The notes under the pieces: model-generated
Database searches by the model: none
What the model was told of the DNA's origin: nothing
Seen by the model: only the letters and a program-made list of their open reading frames with translations
Assembly: GCA_030734395.1 (NCBI GenBank)
Contig: JAUZTG010000023.1
Span: 186,001 to 250,000 of the forward strand
Length of the DNA: 64,000 nt
Direction of reading: 5' to 3'
Source of the DNA: Sarocladium kiliense
Taxonomy: Eukaryota > Ascomycota > Sordariomycetes > Hypocreales > Sarocladiaceae
Part shown: positions 11,018 to 22,112 of the stretch, one piece after another
How the letters are laid out: the number at the start of each line of letters is the position of its first letter
How positions within the stretch are numbered: the stretch's first letter is position 1
Translations under genes and position numbers: made by a program

Positions 11018-13350
11018 TCACCGTAAATATGCCCACGTGGGATCTACAGAGGGATCAAACTGTGCGGCAGCCATGTATGGGAAGTCAATCGCCCCTAGAG
11101 AATGTGAGAAGAGTTGCTCGTACCAGACCAACGACTCTTCTCCTTCTCGCATTGCAAATTCTTCGTTTTGGAGGAATTGGCTGGGATCTCCCATAGTGGG
11201 AGGCATGACTTGCGGGTGCGGTCTGAATTCAGACGCAGAAGAAGTCACGAGAGGTGCCGCACCTGTTTCCTGAAGCGTCTGTACGTTGCCAGGCACCTGG
11301 CTGTTTCGGATGTCGTTTGAAGTTCGAAAGGCTTGCTGGTGATAAGCTTCCATTTGATCAGTACCCGATGTTGTCCGTTCTCTCGTCTGGACAACGGGTC
11401 CATTTTCGTCCCCATCGTGGTTCTCAGGTAATCCTGGCTGAGCATCTTCCGGTAATCCAGATGAGGTTGCAATGGTATGGGGAAATATTGTCGAGGTACT
11501 ATAGCTTGGCGATGCATCATTATGAGAAGCAGCTGCGGCCTGTCTCTGAGCTGCGTGGTTATCTTGTCTTGGGAAGCTTCGCTTTGGCTCAGAATCAAAC
11601 GAGCGGTGGTGGTGTAGTATGCCAGAGAGTGCAGTTCCTTGGCTTTGCGTTGCTTCCGGGACATCACGAAGGGCCGCAGTCATGGTGTTGATTGCAGACA
11701 AACAGTACTCTGGCCAAGCTGTCTGGCGAGCAGCAATATGCCGAAGCATGTTTTTACCCGCTTCGATATGTCTGGACAACCGTACATTAATGGTGCTCGT
11801 TAGATTCAGAGAATGGCAAAATGCATTACTTACCGCAGGGCGCTTGCCATAGGCAGCTGTCGCTCCGAAGCGGCGTATATTAAGATAAACGAACTGATCC
11901 AAATAGCCCAAGTGATTGTTGGCCAAAGGATTGGACAAGTGAGTCTTGTGCTATCTTGGCCTCTGGCAAGATTGCGAGCCTGGTGCTTTCGAAGTGCTGT
12001 CAAGATGGACCTTGCTGCCGAAATACAATTTTGGAGTCCTTGGGACCACGAGTCGTTCGAGGGACCGGCGGCCATCATAGGGCGATTCAGTGAAATCTGG
12101 GCCTCAAACTTGAGGACTAGGAGGTAAAGGCGATGCCCGGGCGAGAGATGTAGGTCTGATTCGTCGCCGAGCTCGTGCTGCTCATCGTCGCTGTACTCAC
12201 CTTCCACAGCATCATGTATGTCATTGGACCATCTCCCCATCTCGACTCGAACGTCATTTTCACTGACAGGCTTGCTGTCGCGGCTGAAGATTGACTTGTT
12301 TCGTAGTTCCAGGATGAGCCCTCGAACGCGAGCATGCTTCGAGAGATATGTCAAGAGCTTTAAGCGACTGTCTTCGGCTTCGTGTTGATCTGAATGGGTT
12401 TCCTCTCCCGGGAAGCATACATCAACATCGTCGTCTTTGATATCGAGAGGCAGACCCAATGACTGTGAGAGGAAGCGCTCGTTACAGTATAGTGACCAGA
12501 AAACGCGACGTCTTATGTTGGCCTCCTCCTTTGTGAAAAATGGATAACGCGTCGGGCAACGGTGAAGCCCAAGATGAAAGGCCATCCGCACAATGAGCCC
12601 ACCAAGCCGCGACGCAGCATTGAGACGAAGCATGGAGATCAAGAAAAGTTGTATGCTGAGCGCTGCTTGTGTCGCGTGGAGCGAAGCAGGTTGATACAGA
12701 GTAAAGTGGGAGGAGGATATCGCTTCTTCGATGGTGTGAAAGACTAATGAAGGCGGTAGTGGCTGATCAAAAGGGGTGGATTGTCTGCTGTCGGCGAGTG
12801 AGATGGACATGACAGATCGGGTGATGGATTGCTCATGATGGCTCAAGGAGGCTATGCCTGTGCCTGCAACCTTTTCGAAGATCTTTAAGACTTCGCCAGC
12901 ATTGAGGAACGGAAGTGTCGGATGCCATGATTCAAAATAGCTCTGTGACCAACTAACAAGCTGATCGAAAGCTGGCAACGGCTCATCTGCTGCAGAATCC
13001 GGTCTGACTTCGTGCTCGGTCCAAAGACGTGTTGAAACATCGGCTCGAGATGTTGGTCTGGGCTGGATTTGATCGTCTTCTCCGGGTACAAGATGGTCAA
13101 TGCCTTGAGAAGCTTCATCTCTGGCGGCAGACTTTTGCAACAGTCGGAGATAAACGCTCCGAATGAAATGAATGCCGCTGGCACTGCCCACGAAGCGAGA
13201 GGTGTCGTTTCGGCCAGTGTCGCGCATGAGGCCATATTCCCGAGGCGGAGCATCGCTCGAACTTGAATACTTCCGCTTCCGAGACGGATGCAGATGTGAA
13301 TCTGACGCACCAGGCTTGGGCGATAGGTAGGAGGGCTCTGCAGCCTCCAT
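11018..13350 (-). CDS. fungal-specific transcription factor domain protein without visible zinc cluster
   Basis: Two exons, 13350-11834 and 11771-11018, give 756 residues. From about residue 120 to 480 it matches the fungal-specific transcription factor (middle homology) domain: WSQSYFESWHPTLPFLN, a helix-rich stretch, RLGGLIVRMAFHLGLHRCP and FWSLYCNERFLSQSLGLP with DIKDDDVDVCFPGEE. The last 220 residues are Ser/Gln/His-rich and acidic, likely an activation region. The N-terminus has only a basic patch (SRKRKYSSSS near 23), and no CX2CX6C pattern can be found in any minus-strand frame up to position 13760. Either the DNA-binding exon has been lost or the protein acts without one. It is a neighbour of the ACS transporter and may control the catabolic genes. 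Confidence 0.8.
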
Positions 13351-13848
13351 TATGCGGTTGAGGCTGTGGTCATCTAGCCAAAGCCGAGTGGCGGTGTTCA
13401 GTCATTTGAAGCCGAGCAGCTCGGCAGGATCTGAATAGGATCACGGCGACAACCAGTCACACGATGAAAACGGAGGAGGCGGATGTCGAGCGACTGGCAA
13501 GTGAAGTGGATACCGGACCAAATAAATAAATTGTCCCTTACATCAAGCTGGTTGACAGCCGAGTGCTTCTGGACCATGTCGGATGGCCAATTCCCACTGT
13601 CAAGCACGAACACTGGGAGACGTTGTCACGTGAAGCGGAGCCACCACCAGGCTGGAGCACCTTACCCCGCTGGGCTCCAGGCTCGTGAACTCGTGGGGAA
13701 CCATCACTACCACACATCACGACTCGCTTGCTCCCTTCGCATTCTGAACCTCGTGTAATTCATCATCGCTCCATTCATCGGCTCCTTTGATTGTACCCCT
13801 CAACAGAACCCCTCGTCATCTGCCTTTCCCTCCACTTCCATTATGCAT
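13351..13848. other. promoter region of the regulator gene
   Basis: About 500 bp between the regulator start and the end of the pseudogene. No exon with a zinc cluster was found in it. It carries one TCACGTGA palindrome, listed separately. Confidence 0.45.
13626..13633. promoter_or_regulatory. TCACGTGA palindrome (bHLH E-box type)
   Basis: A perfect 8-base palindrome containing CACGTG, the site class bound by basic helix-loop-helix proteins such as Cbf1, about 280 bp upstream of the regulator start codon. A single copy can occur by chance. Confidence 0.3.
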
Positions 13849-14909
13849 TTATGCTGATTGGAGCCATTCGCCAATGACGTGAATATAACGATCCTTATCT
13901 TCCCAATGCGGCATGTGCGTTGAGTGGCTCAACTTGATCCACTTCACATCAGTCAATTGCTCAACGAAAAGCTGGATGGCCTCATCGTTGGCGCCTTCCC
14001 CTTGCTCGTTGATAAGCAGAGTTGGGAATGTGATTTCCTTGAGGACGGGAACAGCGCTTCAGCCACGCAGGCTCCCAGTTGCTCTCCATCGATTAGGGCC
14101 GGGCCTATGAGGATGACGCGGTTAGAAGTTGTCGGTCAATTGGGTGATGGGAGTTGGTTTAGAGTGCGGATAGCTACCGCCATATACTCACATCGCCAGA
14201 CTCACTGTCGGGTTCTGCTGTCGTTCGTCAAAGCTCTATTGACATTCAGCAGGAAGCGGTTGGACATTGCAGAAATGGGCGGTGTTGAACTCGGTTATAA
14301 TGGCCTTGTATTCTTCTGACTCGGTTGTGCCATCTCTCCCATGCTGGTCGATCGATAGTTGAATATCTTGGGATAAATGTCGTCGATAGCCGTCATATGC
14401 AACGTCCCAAGCTTCACTGCTTGCCACGGCGTTGGAAAGAATAAGCCCTCGGAGGTCACTAGGCCGATGTGACGCAAATGTTGATGCCATCATACCACCC
14501 AAGGAATGCCCAAGGATATTGTACTGCGACAGCTTCAATCTGAAGATGAGGTTTGATAGCTCATCGTGGAAAGATTTCTCGGTCCAAAATGACTGTTCGC
14601 CTGCCTTCCCAGGAAGGTGTGTTGACAGCCCGTTAACTATCTCTTCATTGGAATGTTCATTAACATCCGTTCAAATATTAAACCCTGGAGCCGTGGGATT
14701 CGAGCCTACCCACGATTGTAAAAGATAACTGGGATGCCATACTGAGTGCGCAGATCACTAATCGGCAAAATGTAATGATGTGTGAGTCCAGGGCCACCGT
14801 GAATTACGATCAACGGAGGCTTTTCACTCGACAGGTTACCAACTATCCTATCCCACGTTTCGCAAGGGTTCCCCACCGTCGGCACATCGAATGCTACGAC
14901 GCCCTCCAT
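13849..14909 (-). pseudogene. proline iminopeptidase (alpha/beta hydrolase, S33) pseudogene
   Basis: Three exons (14909-14714, 14642-14192, 14104-13849) would encode 300 residues, full length for proline iminopeptidase, a cytosolic enzyme that removes N-terminal proline. Visible are the oxyanion motif IVIHGGPGLTHHY, the nucleophile elbow GHSLGG near residue 125 and the C-terminal THMPHWED with the catalytic His. All introns remain spliceable, but two in-frame nonsense codons interrupt the protein: TAG at 14238-14236 and TGA at 14061-14059, the latter where the family has Trp (context GSLRG-stop-SAVPVL). The segment that is normally YDQIGNG reads YNQIVNG. There are no frameshifts, so decay looks recent, unless the stops are sequencing errors. 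The family call is sure; pseudogene status rests on the two stops. Confidence 0.8.
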
Positions 14910-15529
14910 TGTGTAATGTTAGGGCAGATTAAACTGCCATAAGACAACAAGACAGAGCAAATGAGACCCAAGAAAGACGCGGGACGAGCCCAGAAGCCTG
15001 TAAAATAGGGTTCGAGGTCAGTGATCATGATGCTAGTGTGGCGAAGTTGAACCTCTGCGGTTGTGCTTAGGCATGAGGATGGATGTATTGGGATTGACTG
15101 AAGGTACGGGCAAGGTGATGGCTGGAAGATGTATGTTTATGTATGCATGAATGATGATAGAGAATAATCGTATACATGGTCCCGGGAATATGTTGTCGTT
15201 ATCCCTAAGATGGCTAAACCGAGCTTCAGCCTACCGTATGTTGGAGGAATCGTTGCCAGACAAACTGAAAGAGTGAAGATGCTTGGAAGTCATCGGAAAC
15301 GGCTTCATTCAACTAGCACTAGCTTCGCTCTGGCTATAATTGGAAGCCCTGATAAGCTCTGCGACGAGCGATCGCCAACTGAGAACTGCTCACGAGGTGC
15401 ATCACACCAGTACATAATTGCGGTCTTCGAATGTGTGCGCAGATTCACCGCTCATTGGCTTCCACTCACATGTCACCTATTCCCTTCCTCTAGACTCAGT
15501 GAATAAAAGCTGAAAACCCTTGCAATTGA
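14910..15529. other. intergenic, no feature seen
   Basis: About 620 bp between the pseudogene start and the stop of the glucanase gene. Small frames only; no domain, repeat or RNA recognised. Confidence 0.4.
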
Positions 15530-17878
15530 TCAATTGGGGGAGAAGAAGGCAATGGCGGCACAGAACGTGCTCTCGTTGTCCGGCAGATGAGTCATTGCTC
15601 CCTTGCCATTCAGCGTGATGACATTGACTGACGCCTTGGTGCTGACACCGTACATGGTGATGTCGGAATTATTGATCTCCACCATGTTCTCTTGACAATC
15701 CTCGGTGTTCAAACACTGTTGGGTGTAGTTCTCGAAAAAGGAGTACATACCGCCGCCATAGAACAAGATGTCAGTCGAGTCTTGCACGCGAAGGCCATAT
15801 GTCTTTGCGCAACGAGGACGGTCGGCGCAGAGGGCGTTCCAGTCTGGGTCAAACCAGGAGCTTTGACTTTTGAAGGGAACCGTAGCGTCCGGATTGGCCT
15901 GATAGTATGCCGTCTCGGTTTGGATGACTGTCATGTACACGTTTGCAGCGTTCTGGAAGTGATAGTTATAGAGAACATTGTGCTCAGACGCTGTTCCCCA
16001 CAACCATGTTGCCTTCCGAGACTCGAAGAGAATGCCTCGGCCGTTATAGATGTTGATCTGGTTGAAGTCCTTACGGTCCAGCTCGTGGTCGGAAACCCAA
16101 AGCCAAGTATTCTCCATGTAAATTGAGGCCGTCTTCGTAACATGCATCAGCAAGAAGGAGCCAATACATTCGGGGTTGGCCTGGGTCGGTCTTTCAGGGG
16201 TCTTGGTGCATTTGTCAGACTGAAGTTCAGTCCCAGCAGAACCTCCAATGCGGAAATGAACGTCCCAGAGACCAGCTGACCCCTGTGATGCGGCCTCAAC
16301 ATTCCATTCCATAAGGATAGCTCCGGGCTGGGGTCCCTTTGTCTCGATCATAAAGTCAGAGATCTCTACATTTCCAACATCACCGGGCTTGCCAACTCGC
16401 AGCATTGGCTTCGGGTTGTTTTGGTCCTGAAAGTTGCTATTACCAGCCGCCATAAGGAGTGGCCATATTTCGCCTACAATACGAATGTTTGCAGGGATGT
16501 TGATGGTATCATGGATTAGATAGGCGCCATGGGGAAAGAAGACAACCTCGTCTGACTGAGCAGCATCCATCGCGGCCTGGAGAGCAGCGGTATCGTCGGA
16601 AATACCATCACCCTTTGCACCGTGGCTCTTGACCGAGACAAACTTGCTGGCAGGAATATCTTCGTACTGAGGCTTTGACCGTGTGAAGATGTGACCTTGG
16701 CTATCAAGTAGAACAGAAGGTCGGTTAGGACCTGGGCGTTCGCCTTGAAATGCTCCTCCTGATGTTCCAGTATATGCTCGACCTTGAACAAACGAGGTTA
16801 CCATCTTGTTACCACTGAGGACGTTCTCGCCTGTGCCTGGGTTGCGAACCGCTACAGGAGTATTGACGAAGTTGGTGTTGTCAATGATTAAAGTCCCGTT
16901 GGTGCCCTTCTGCTCAATGTTATAGGCAGTCAGGAAGCCGACACCCGTGTTCGTGAACGTGCCGTCCTGGACAATGACAGAACCAACGGACTGCTCTTTG
17001 CCACCCAATGTGAGATCAAACCCAACGTCACAATTGTTCACCTTGATACCGTGGAAGTTCCAGATCCAGTTCCAGAACTGTAGGATTGCCACTCTACAGT
17101 CGTTAAACTCAAGGTTCCGGGCCGTGAACTGCTGGGAGCCAAAAGCAGCTCCCAGGCCTCCACCATGGAACTTCAAGTCTGTCATGAAGCCACCGGATCC
17201 ATTTTCCATGAAGATGCCTTGTTGCTTGTTGTTTTCGCTCTTGTCGACTCTCATGAAAAACTCAATGTTTTGAAGAGATGTAGCTTGAGCTACTTGCCAG
17301 TGAATACCAGTTCCGGTATTTAGTGGCTGGCTAGTGACATCGATCTTGAAGTTGCGAATTTGTCGGAAGAAGTTGTTCTGGTTAGTGAACCAGTTCCAGC
17401 CATTAGCCGCGTAAGGGTTGGCATCAATGACGGCCATGCCCTCGAAGTCAGCTGTGGCCTTAAGAGTTGGAATATCCTTGAGGTCGCCGACCATATGGGT
17501 GTAATAGTACTGTTGAAGGGGCCTGGACACGAGGTATGTGCCTGGTGGGAAGAACACAAGCGCAGGCGTGTTGGTGCTTGAGTCACAGCCATTTCCACAA
17601 CGACCCCCACCGGCAGTGATAGCAGCATTTATCGCGGCCGTGTCGTCAGTTGATCCATCGCCCTTTGCACCGTAGTCCTTCACGTTACGAAAGACAGGAT
17701 AATCGACAGTATTGGTTCCAAAAGGGACCTTGCCAGTCCGCTCAACATTTCCGAACCACCAATCAGTGGCTAAAGCATCCACTGATTCATTTCGAGGGAA
17801 GACACGGCTGGCAGTGCTCCCTGAAACGGCGAAGCTCAAAGCAAGGACAGACCTTGCTAGAAGGCCGGACCACTTCAT
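15530..17878 (-). CDS. secreted exo-beta-1,3-glucanase, GH55
   Basis: Uninterrupted gene of 782 residues from the ATG at 17878 (MKWSGLLARSVLALS), chosen because a signal peptide ending near ASR begins there; an upstream in-frame Met at 17995 would bury it. GH55 enzymes hydrolyse beta-1,3-glucan from the non-reducing end and consist of two right-handed beta-helix halves. The two halves are visible as a repeat: FRNVKDYGAKGDGSTDDTAA near residue 65 and FVSVKSHGAKGDGISDDTAA near 415, each starting a pectate-lyase-3 type helix. NWFTNQNNFFRQIRNFKID and GLGAAFGSQQFTARNLEF lie in half one; WLWVSDHELD, ATWLWGTASEHNVLYNYHF and LFYGGGMYSFFENY in half two. Length and order match the family. Likely acts on fungal or host glucan outside the cell. 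Confidence 0.93.
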   Translation of the reverse strand: MKWSGLLARSVLALSFAVSGSTASRVFPRNESVDALATDWWFGNVERTGKVPFGTNTVDYPVFRNVKDYGAKGDGSTDDTAAINAAITAGGGRCGNGCDSSTNTPALVFFPPGTYLVSRPLQQYYYTHMVGDLKDIPTLKATADFEGMAVIDANPYAANGWNWFTNQNNFFRQIRNFKIDVTSQPLNTGTGIHWQVAQATSLQNIEFFMRVDKSENNKQQGIFMENGSGGFMTDLKFHGGGLGAAFGSQQFTARNLEFNDCRVAILQFWNWIWNFHGIKVNNCDVGFDLTLGGKEQSVGSVIVQDGTFTNTGVGFLTAYNIEQKGTNGTLIIDNTNFVNTPVAVRNPGTGENVLSGNKMVTSFVQGRAYTGTSGGAFQGERPGPNRPSVLLDSQGHIFTRSKPQYEDIPASKFVSVKSHGAKGDGISDDTAALQAAMDAAQSDEVVFFPHGAYLIHDTINIPANIRIVGEIWPLLMAAGNSNFQDQNNPKPMLRVGKPGDVGNVEISDFMIETKGPQPGAILMEWNVEAASQGSAGLWDVHFRIGGSAGTELQSDKCTKTPERPTQANPECIGSFLLMHVTKTASIYMENTWLWVSDHELDRKDFNQINIYNGRGILFESRKATWLWGTASEHNVLYNYHFQNAANVYMTVIQTETAYYQANPDATVPFKSQSSWFDPDWNALCADRPRCAKTYGLRVQDSTDILFYGGGMYSFFENYTQQCLNTEDCQENMVEINNSDITMYGVSTKASVNVITLNGKGAMTHLPDNESTFCAAIAFFSPN

Positions 17879-19284
17879 TGCGAAAAGGGGACGGGGAGCG
17901 AAACTCCGGGAAACTTTTGAAGAGGTCTTGGACAATGAGATGCCAGTGATAGCGCTCAAGAGGAGTGGAGGAAGATTTGAGTCTGATACTGGCATTTCTC
18001 AACGACAGGAACATGCCGGCTTTTATGCAGCGGTTCTCCTTAACCAAGCATATGGATCTCTTCATCGCGGACATGTGCCAACGCCATTTCCCTCATTTCT
18101 CCGCTTTGCTTTGAGGGAAAAGACTTGCTGTTCAAGCCAAAGGTGGAAGAACGTCATCAAGGCGAAATGTTCGGTCAATTATCTCTAGTGGCGAGAGCTC
18201 GCAGGGTTGCAGCCGCTTAACCCGAGTATCTCACTAGGGCAGTGAAGACACAAGCGGACTAAGGGTCCTTTGATAGCTTCACAAGAACACGGAAAAGAAT
18301 ACCCAAAACACATAAGCGCGACTCAAATGATCATGTGGCCCGTTAGCGGAGCTTCGCACCTACTCCTTGAGGAGACTTGTGAACGTGAACTTGAACGCGT
18401 ACAATTCGATCAATCACCTGCGCCTGGAAAGTGGCTTGACTCCGGACCGATATGAAAGTACAAGCCAAGAAAACCTTGATTGCATCTTCAAGCCACACGA
18501 GTCCGGGGAGTGCCGCAGATCCCGCCTCCGTGACAGGACAAGTCAGGCACCACGATGAATAGCCGGCATATGCTTATATCTTTGTGGGGGACATGCGGGG
18601 TGCAGAGAGCATGGGGTCGTGATCAACCTATCTAATGCGGTTTAACTCTTTTAATAGGCCCGTTTCATTAGCACCTGGAACACGTGGAAAGATAATTCTT
18701 TCCCCCTCCTTGGTAATGAGCGGAACTCCCCGGGGCTAGAAGTGTTCTGGAGAAATTGATCACTCCAAGGCTATCTATGAACCCCGTTGTCCTGCAAGAA
18801 CAAACTGTTTTCGAGATCCACGCCTTCGCAACAGGCCTCACTTGGTCACGCGTTACGCGTACCTACTACCGACGCTCGAAGAGGGGCAGTCCTGCATGTC
18901 ACCCTGAACGGGATCTATGTCGTTTTTATGCTAGGGTTGTTAGCCTACCCATTTCCTTGAGACGTGATACCTACCTAAAATACAGGCTTAAATTCAGTTG
19001 CAGTATGACAGCTCCACAGTTGATCACGTACATGGTGTGACCTCGATTTAGAAGACTTGTGATGTCGACCAATCAATATGATTGACTTAGAGCTGCTCAG
19101 ACTTGAAGGTAGGAATGGAGTCCCTGTTCTTTATCTACAGGAGCAGCAGATTCATTGTTGTTCCAACTATAAATACAGTCTAAGTTCTCGGCATTGTGAA
19201 GAGGACATTCCAGTCCTTATCAGCACGCTCTACCATTTCTTGCTTTGGAGCCTCTAAGAGAACCCCCTTTTTCCAACTTGCATC
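17879..19284. other. 1.4 kb intergenic, no gene seen
   Basis: Contains the divergent promoters of the GH55 and DUF1996 genes. Scattered frames of about 60-95 codons have no family resemblance or convincing splice sites. No repeat longer than a few bases noticed. Confidence 0.4.
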
Positions 19285-20408
19285 ATGTCTCACAAAGCCA
19301 TGGCTCAAATCCTTACAACCTTCGCTCTGCTCAGCGTTGCTGCAGCTGAGTTCACGGTCAACTGCCTCCCGCTGACCATTCAGCGTGGTGACCCGATCGT
19401 CTTCCCAGGACAGATCTCTCCGCATGTTCATGTTGTGACAGGCGGCACAGCATTTCAGTTCACTCAGCCTAACGAGGTTGCTGTAGGTGCTAAGGCGACC
19501 ACCTGTGATAAGATCCTGGACAACAGCAACTACTGGCAGCCCCAGCTGTACCATATGCGAAAGGATGGGACATTTGAGCTCGTCCATATGCAGGGCAACG
19601 TAAGCTCACTAGTTTGGTTGAGTTGAATGTATCGTGATGTCTGGCTAACCGTATTTTTAGGCTGCTTACTATTTGCCTCGGACCTGTGACTATGAACCAG
19701 GTCGACGAGACTGCAATGGAGCCAAACCTCCGATCGCACCACCAGCTGGTCTGCGCATGGTCACGGGAGATCCGTTCCGTAAGACCCTAGATACGGATAA
19801 CTTTGAGCATCGTGCCATCCATCACAAGTGTCTCCAGGCTACCAGCTCTGACGATAGCTACGAGCTGCCACGTCGCAAGTGCCTGCGTATGCGCGCCGAG
19901 ACATTCTTCCCATCTTGCTGGGATGGCAAGAACCTTGACAGTGCGGACCACAAGAGCCATGTATGTGCTTATTTGGGATGATGCTTTGTACTCTATTGAC
20001 TAACCACCCTAACAGGTAGCCTTCCCTGCTATTGGCGATTACAACACTGGTGTCTGCCCTGAATCCCACCCTAAGGCCATCTTCTCAGTCTTTTTCGAAT
20101 TCTTCTACGACATCAACAGCATTCAGGATTTCAACCGTCTTGTTTGGGCTCAAGGAGATGCAAAAGGCTACGGTCTCCATGGCGATTTCCTTAACGGATG
20201 GTCGGACCAGGAACGACTGGACAGAGCTATGGAAACATGCACGGGACCTAATGGAGTGAATGATGTAAACTGCAGCCTGAATGTTGGTCCAGACGGACCC
20301 GGTCGAGCTAGCTACCAAGAGCTGGAAGTTCCTGCCCCGGACGAGGAGGTTGGAGAGAATGGGCCACTGGACAAACTCCCTGGCAACAACCCCATATTTG
20401 GACTTTGA
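19285..20408 (+). CDS. secreted DUF1996 protein
   Basis: Three exons (19285-19599, 19661-19960, 20016-20408) give 335 residues. An N-terminal signal peptide (MSHKAMAQILTTFALLSVAAA) is followed by the DUF1996 fold: PGQISPHVHVVTGGTAF around residue 45, a conserved CDKILDNSNYWQPQLY, GLRMVTGDPFRK, RAETFFPSCWDGKNLDSADHKSH at the second intron, and CPESHPKAIFSVFFEFFYD with GDFLNGW in the last exon. DUF1996 proteins are common secreted fungal proteins; many have a WSC domain after it, but none is present here. The conserved His, Asp and Trp residues suggest a carbohydrate-active role, which is not established. The gene is divergent from the GH55 glucanase, so both may belong to the secreted cell-wall-acting set. 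Confidence 0.88.
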
Positions 20409-22112
20409 GCGTATACAAAGTCGCTGAAGTCAAGACGGTTAAAAATGCTCTTGTTATGCTTGCTTAGTACTGCTACACAACTTTGTTAGTGCTGCTCTTA
20501 TAGGGGGCGAGTACACTTGTCATTCCTTCAATTGCTGGAACGTCATCACCTTTGCAGTGCGGTCTTTGGTCTCATGTGTCCTTTCCAAGATACTTGGTAT
20601 GCGACTTCCACGGCGTTGCTCATGGAGCCTGGTTCCGTACTTGACCCGCAAGAATTACTCTATGTTGCGAGTTCTTGCACAGCGCTCTTGTTGTTGTTGT
20701 TGTTTCTTGCTCGAATGAGAGCCTTCGAGGGCATAGCAATGGTGTTTAGAGTCCGTTCGAGCTCATCCAGGAGGCCGAGAATCCTCAAGCTAGTTGGGTC
20801 AAAGCTGGACAAGCCGCCGTAAACTAGATGCATGCTGCCCCCATACTTAGATAGCTTAAGTAAGACGGGAAGCTGTTGTTAAACTTTATTTTCCGCGCGC
20901 GACATGGTTACCATACAGTGTTGGACTGCTTCCGCGGGTAGAAGGCAGTGCCCCGAGCTGCAGGTCGTTTGCCTAGATAATTGCCATTCTTTATCGGATC
21001 ATCGGTGGACGACGATTATAGGGTCTGAAGGATGTGAGACATAATGGACCGCAGCGCTTTGCGCATTGCTTTTTCATTGCTATCCATCCGGAGGCTTGGA
21101 ATAGTAATCCGTGGGGAGAGTCGGCAACTATAGATCAGAGCCTCCATAAACAGCCGACCCGGGTAACCCCATAGGCCATTCATAAGAGAAGCTCTTTCTT
21201 GGAGTTATGATCCCTAGATTTCTGACCATCGGGGCTTTGCCGAGACTCGTTATTACGGGACCATAGGTATTCAGACTTGGTCAATAGTCTCTTAATATGC
21301 CGGATCGCCGACCATATTCACGGCGACTCCCGGGACTCGGATGGAGATCAGAGGCGAAATACTCGGCGAGGAACCCAGAAGGGCCGTTTAAACAGCACAC
21401 CTTGGTCTTCTTCCTGGGGTAGTTCCACGAAAGAGTAAAATTCTCTTCACACTCGAAAGGGTATTGGGCGCCGGGGAGTCACGCTTATAACATACCCCAG
21501 CTGGGACCGGGGTTACCCTCATACCTAGGAAAGCATCTTCCCTATGCACCCTTCACCCCTGGCGAAAATCTTCCCCGCTCTCCAATGGCATGCTGCTGGT
21601 CGCGAGTTGGGAACAATTTGGCGAGTGGGTGTATCACTCCGGCCCGAATGGTGTAAACCGATCTTTGCCAAACCTGGGGTCAGAGCCAAACACGCGATCG
21701 ACCTGGTGCCGCCCTGCGAGGGCCGTGCCGTATTGCTTCAAGGGGCATTCGGCGGACTCGAGCAAGTTTCCCCCAAGATGACATGAACTAACTCCTCCGA
21801 TCGTCGGTGCTCGAGATCAGAGTATCAGAGGGTTCGACACCGTGTGGCTGCATTACAACTATCATCAGGCCATACCGCCCTGAAAACGAGACAATCAGCT
21901 TCAAACCTACCAATGGCACAAAGCTCTCTGTAAAGTTAAATCCATCTCCTCAGCTTGTCCAAGCAGAAGTGGGTTGCGCACCTAGCAAAATCCGGACAAA
22001 GATAACCCCGCCTCAGCCACAAGACGCTACCGCCACTTGACTCAAATATCTGTGAGTAGACCAAGCTAACAGAATATACTCGATTCTTCTCTAGACAGCA
22101 GCTGAAGCAGAC
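20409..22112. other. 1.7 kb intergenic, no gene seen
   Basis: A 101-codon plus frame at 20517-20822 lacks an ATG and owes its Leu run to a TTG microsatellite (20688-20702). Other frames up to 80 codons resemble nothing. The last few hundred bases are the promoter of the small Zn2Cys6 gene. Confidence 0.4.
20688..20702. repeat. (TTG)5 microsatellite
   Basis: Five uninterrupted TTG units in a non-coding stretch. Confidence 0.7.

Noticed and set aside
14690..14713. B-box-like GCTCGAATCCCAC inside the pseudogene, thought at first to be an inserted tRNA
   Set aside because: No A-box or acceptor stem nearby; the stretch lies within a normal intron whose donor (C|GTGGGT) and acceptor restore the expected protein frame.
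20517..20822. 101-codon plus frame with a Leu run
   Set aside because: No ATG; the Leu run comes from a TTG microsatellite and nothing else is protein-like.
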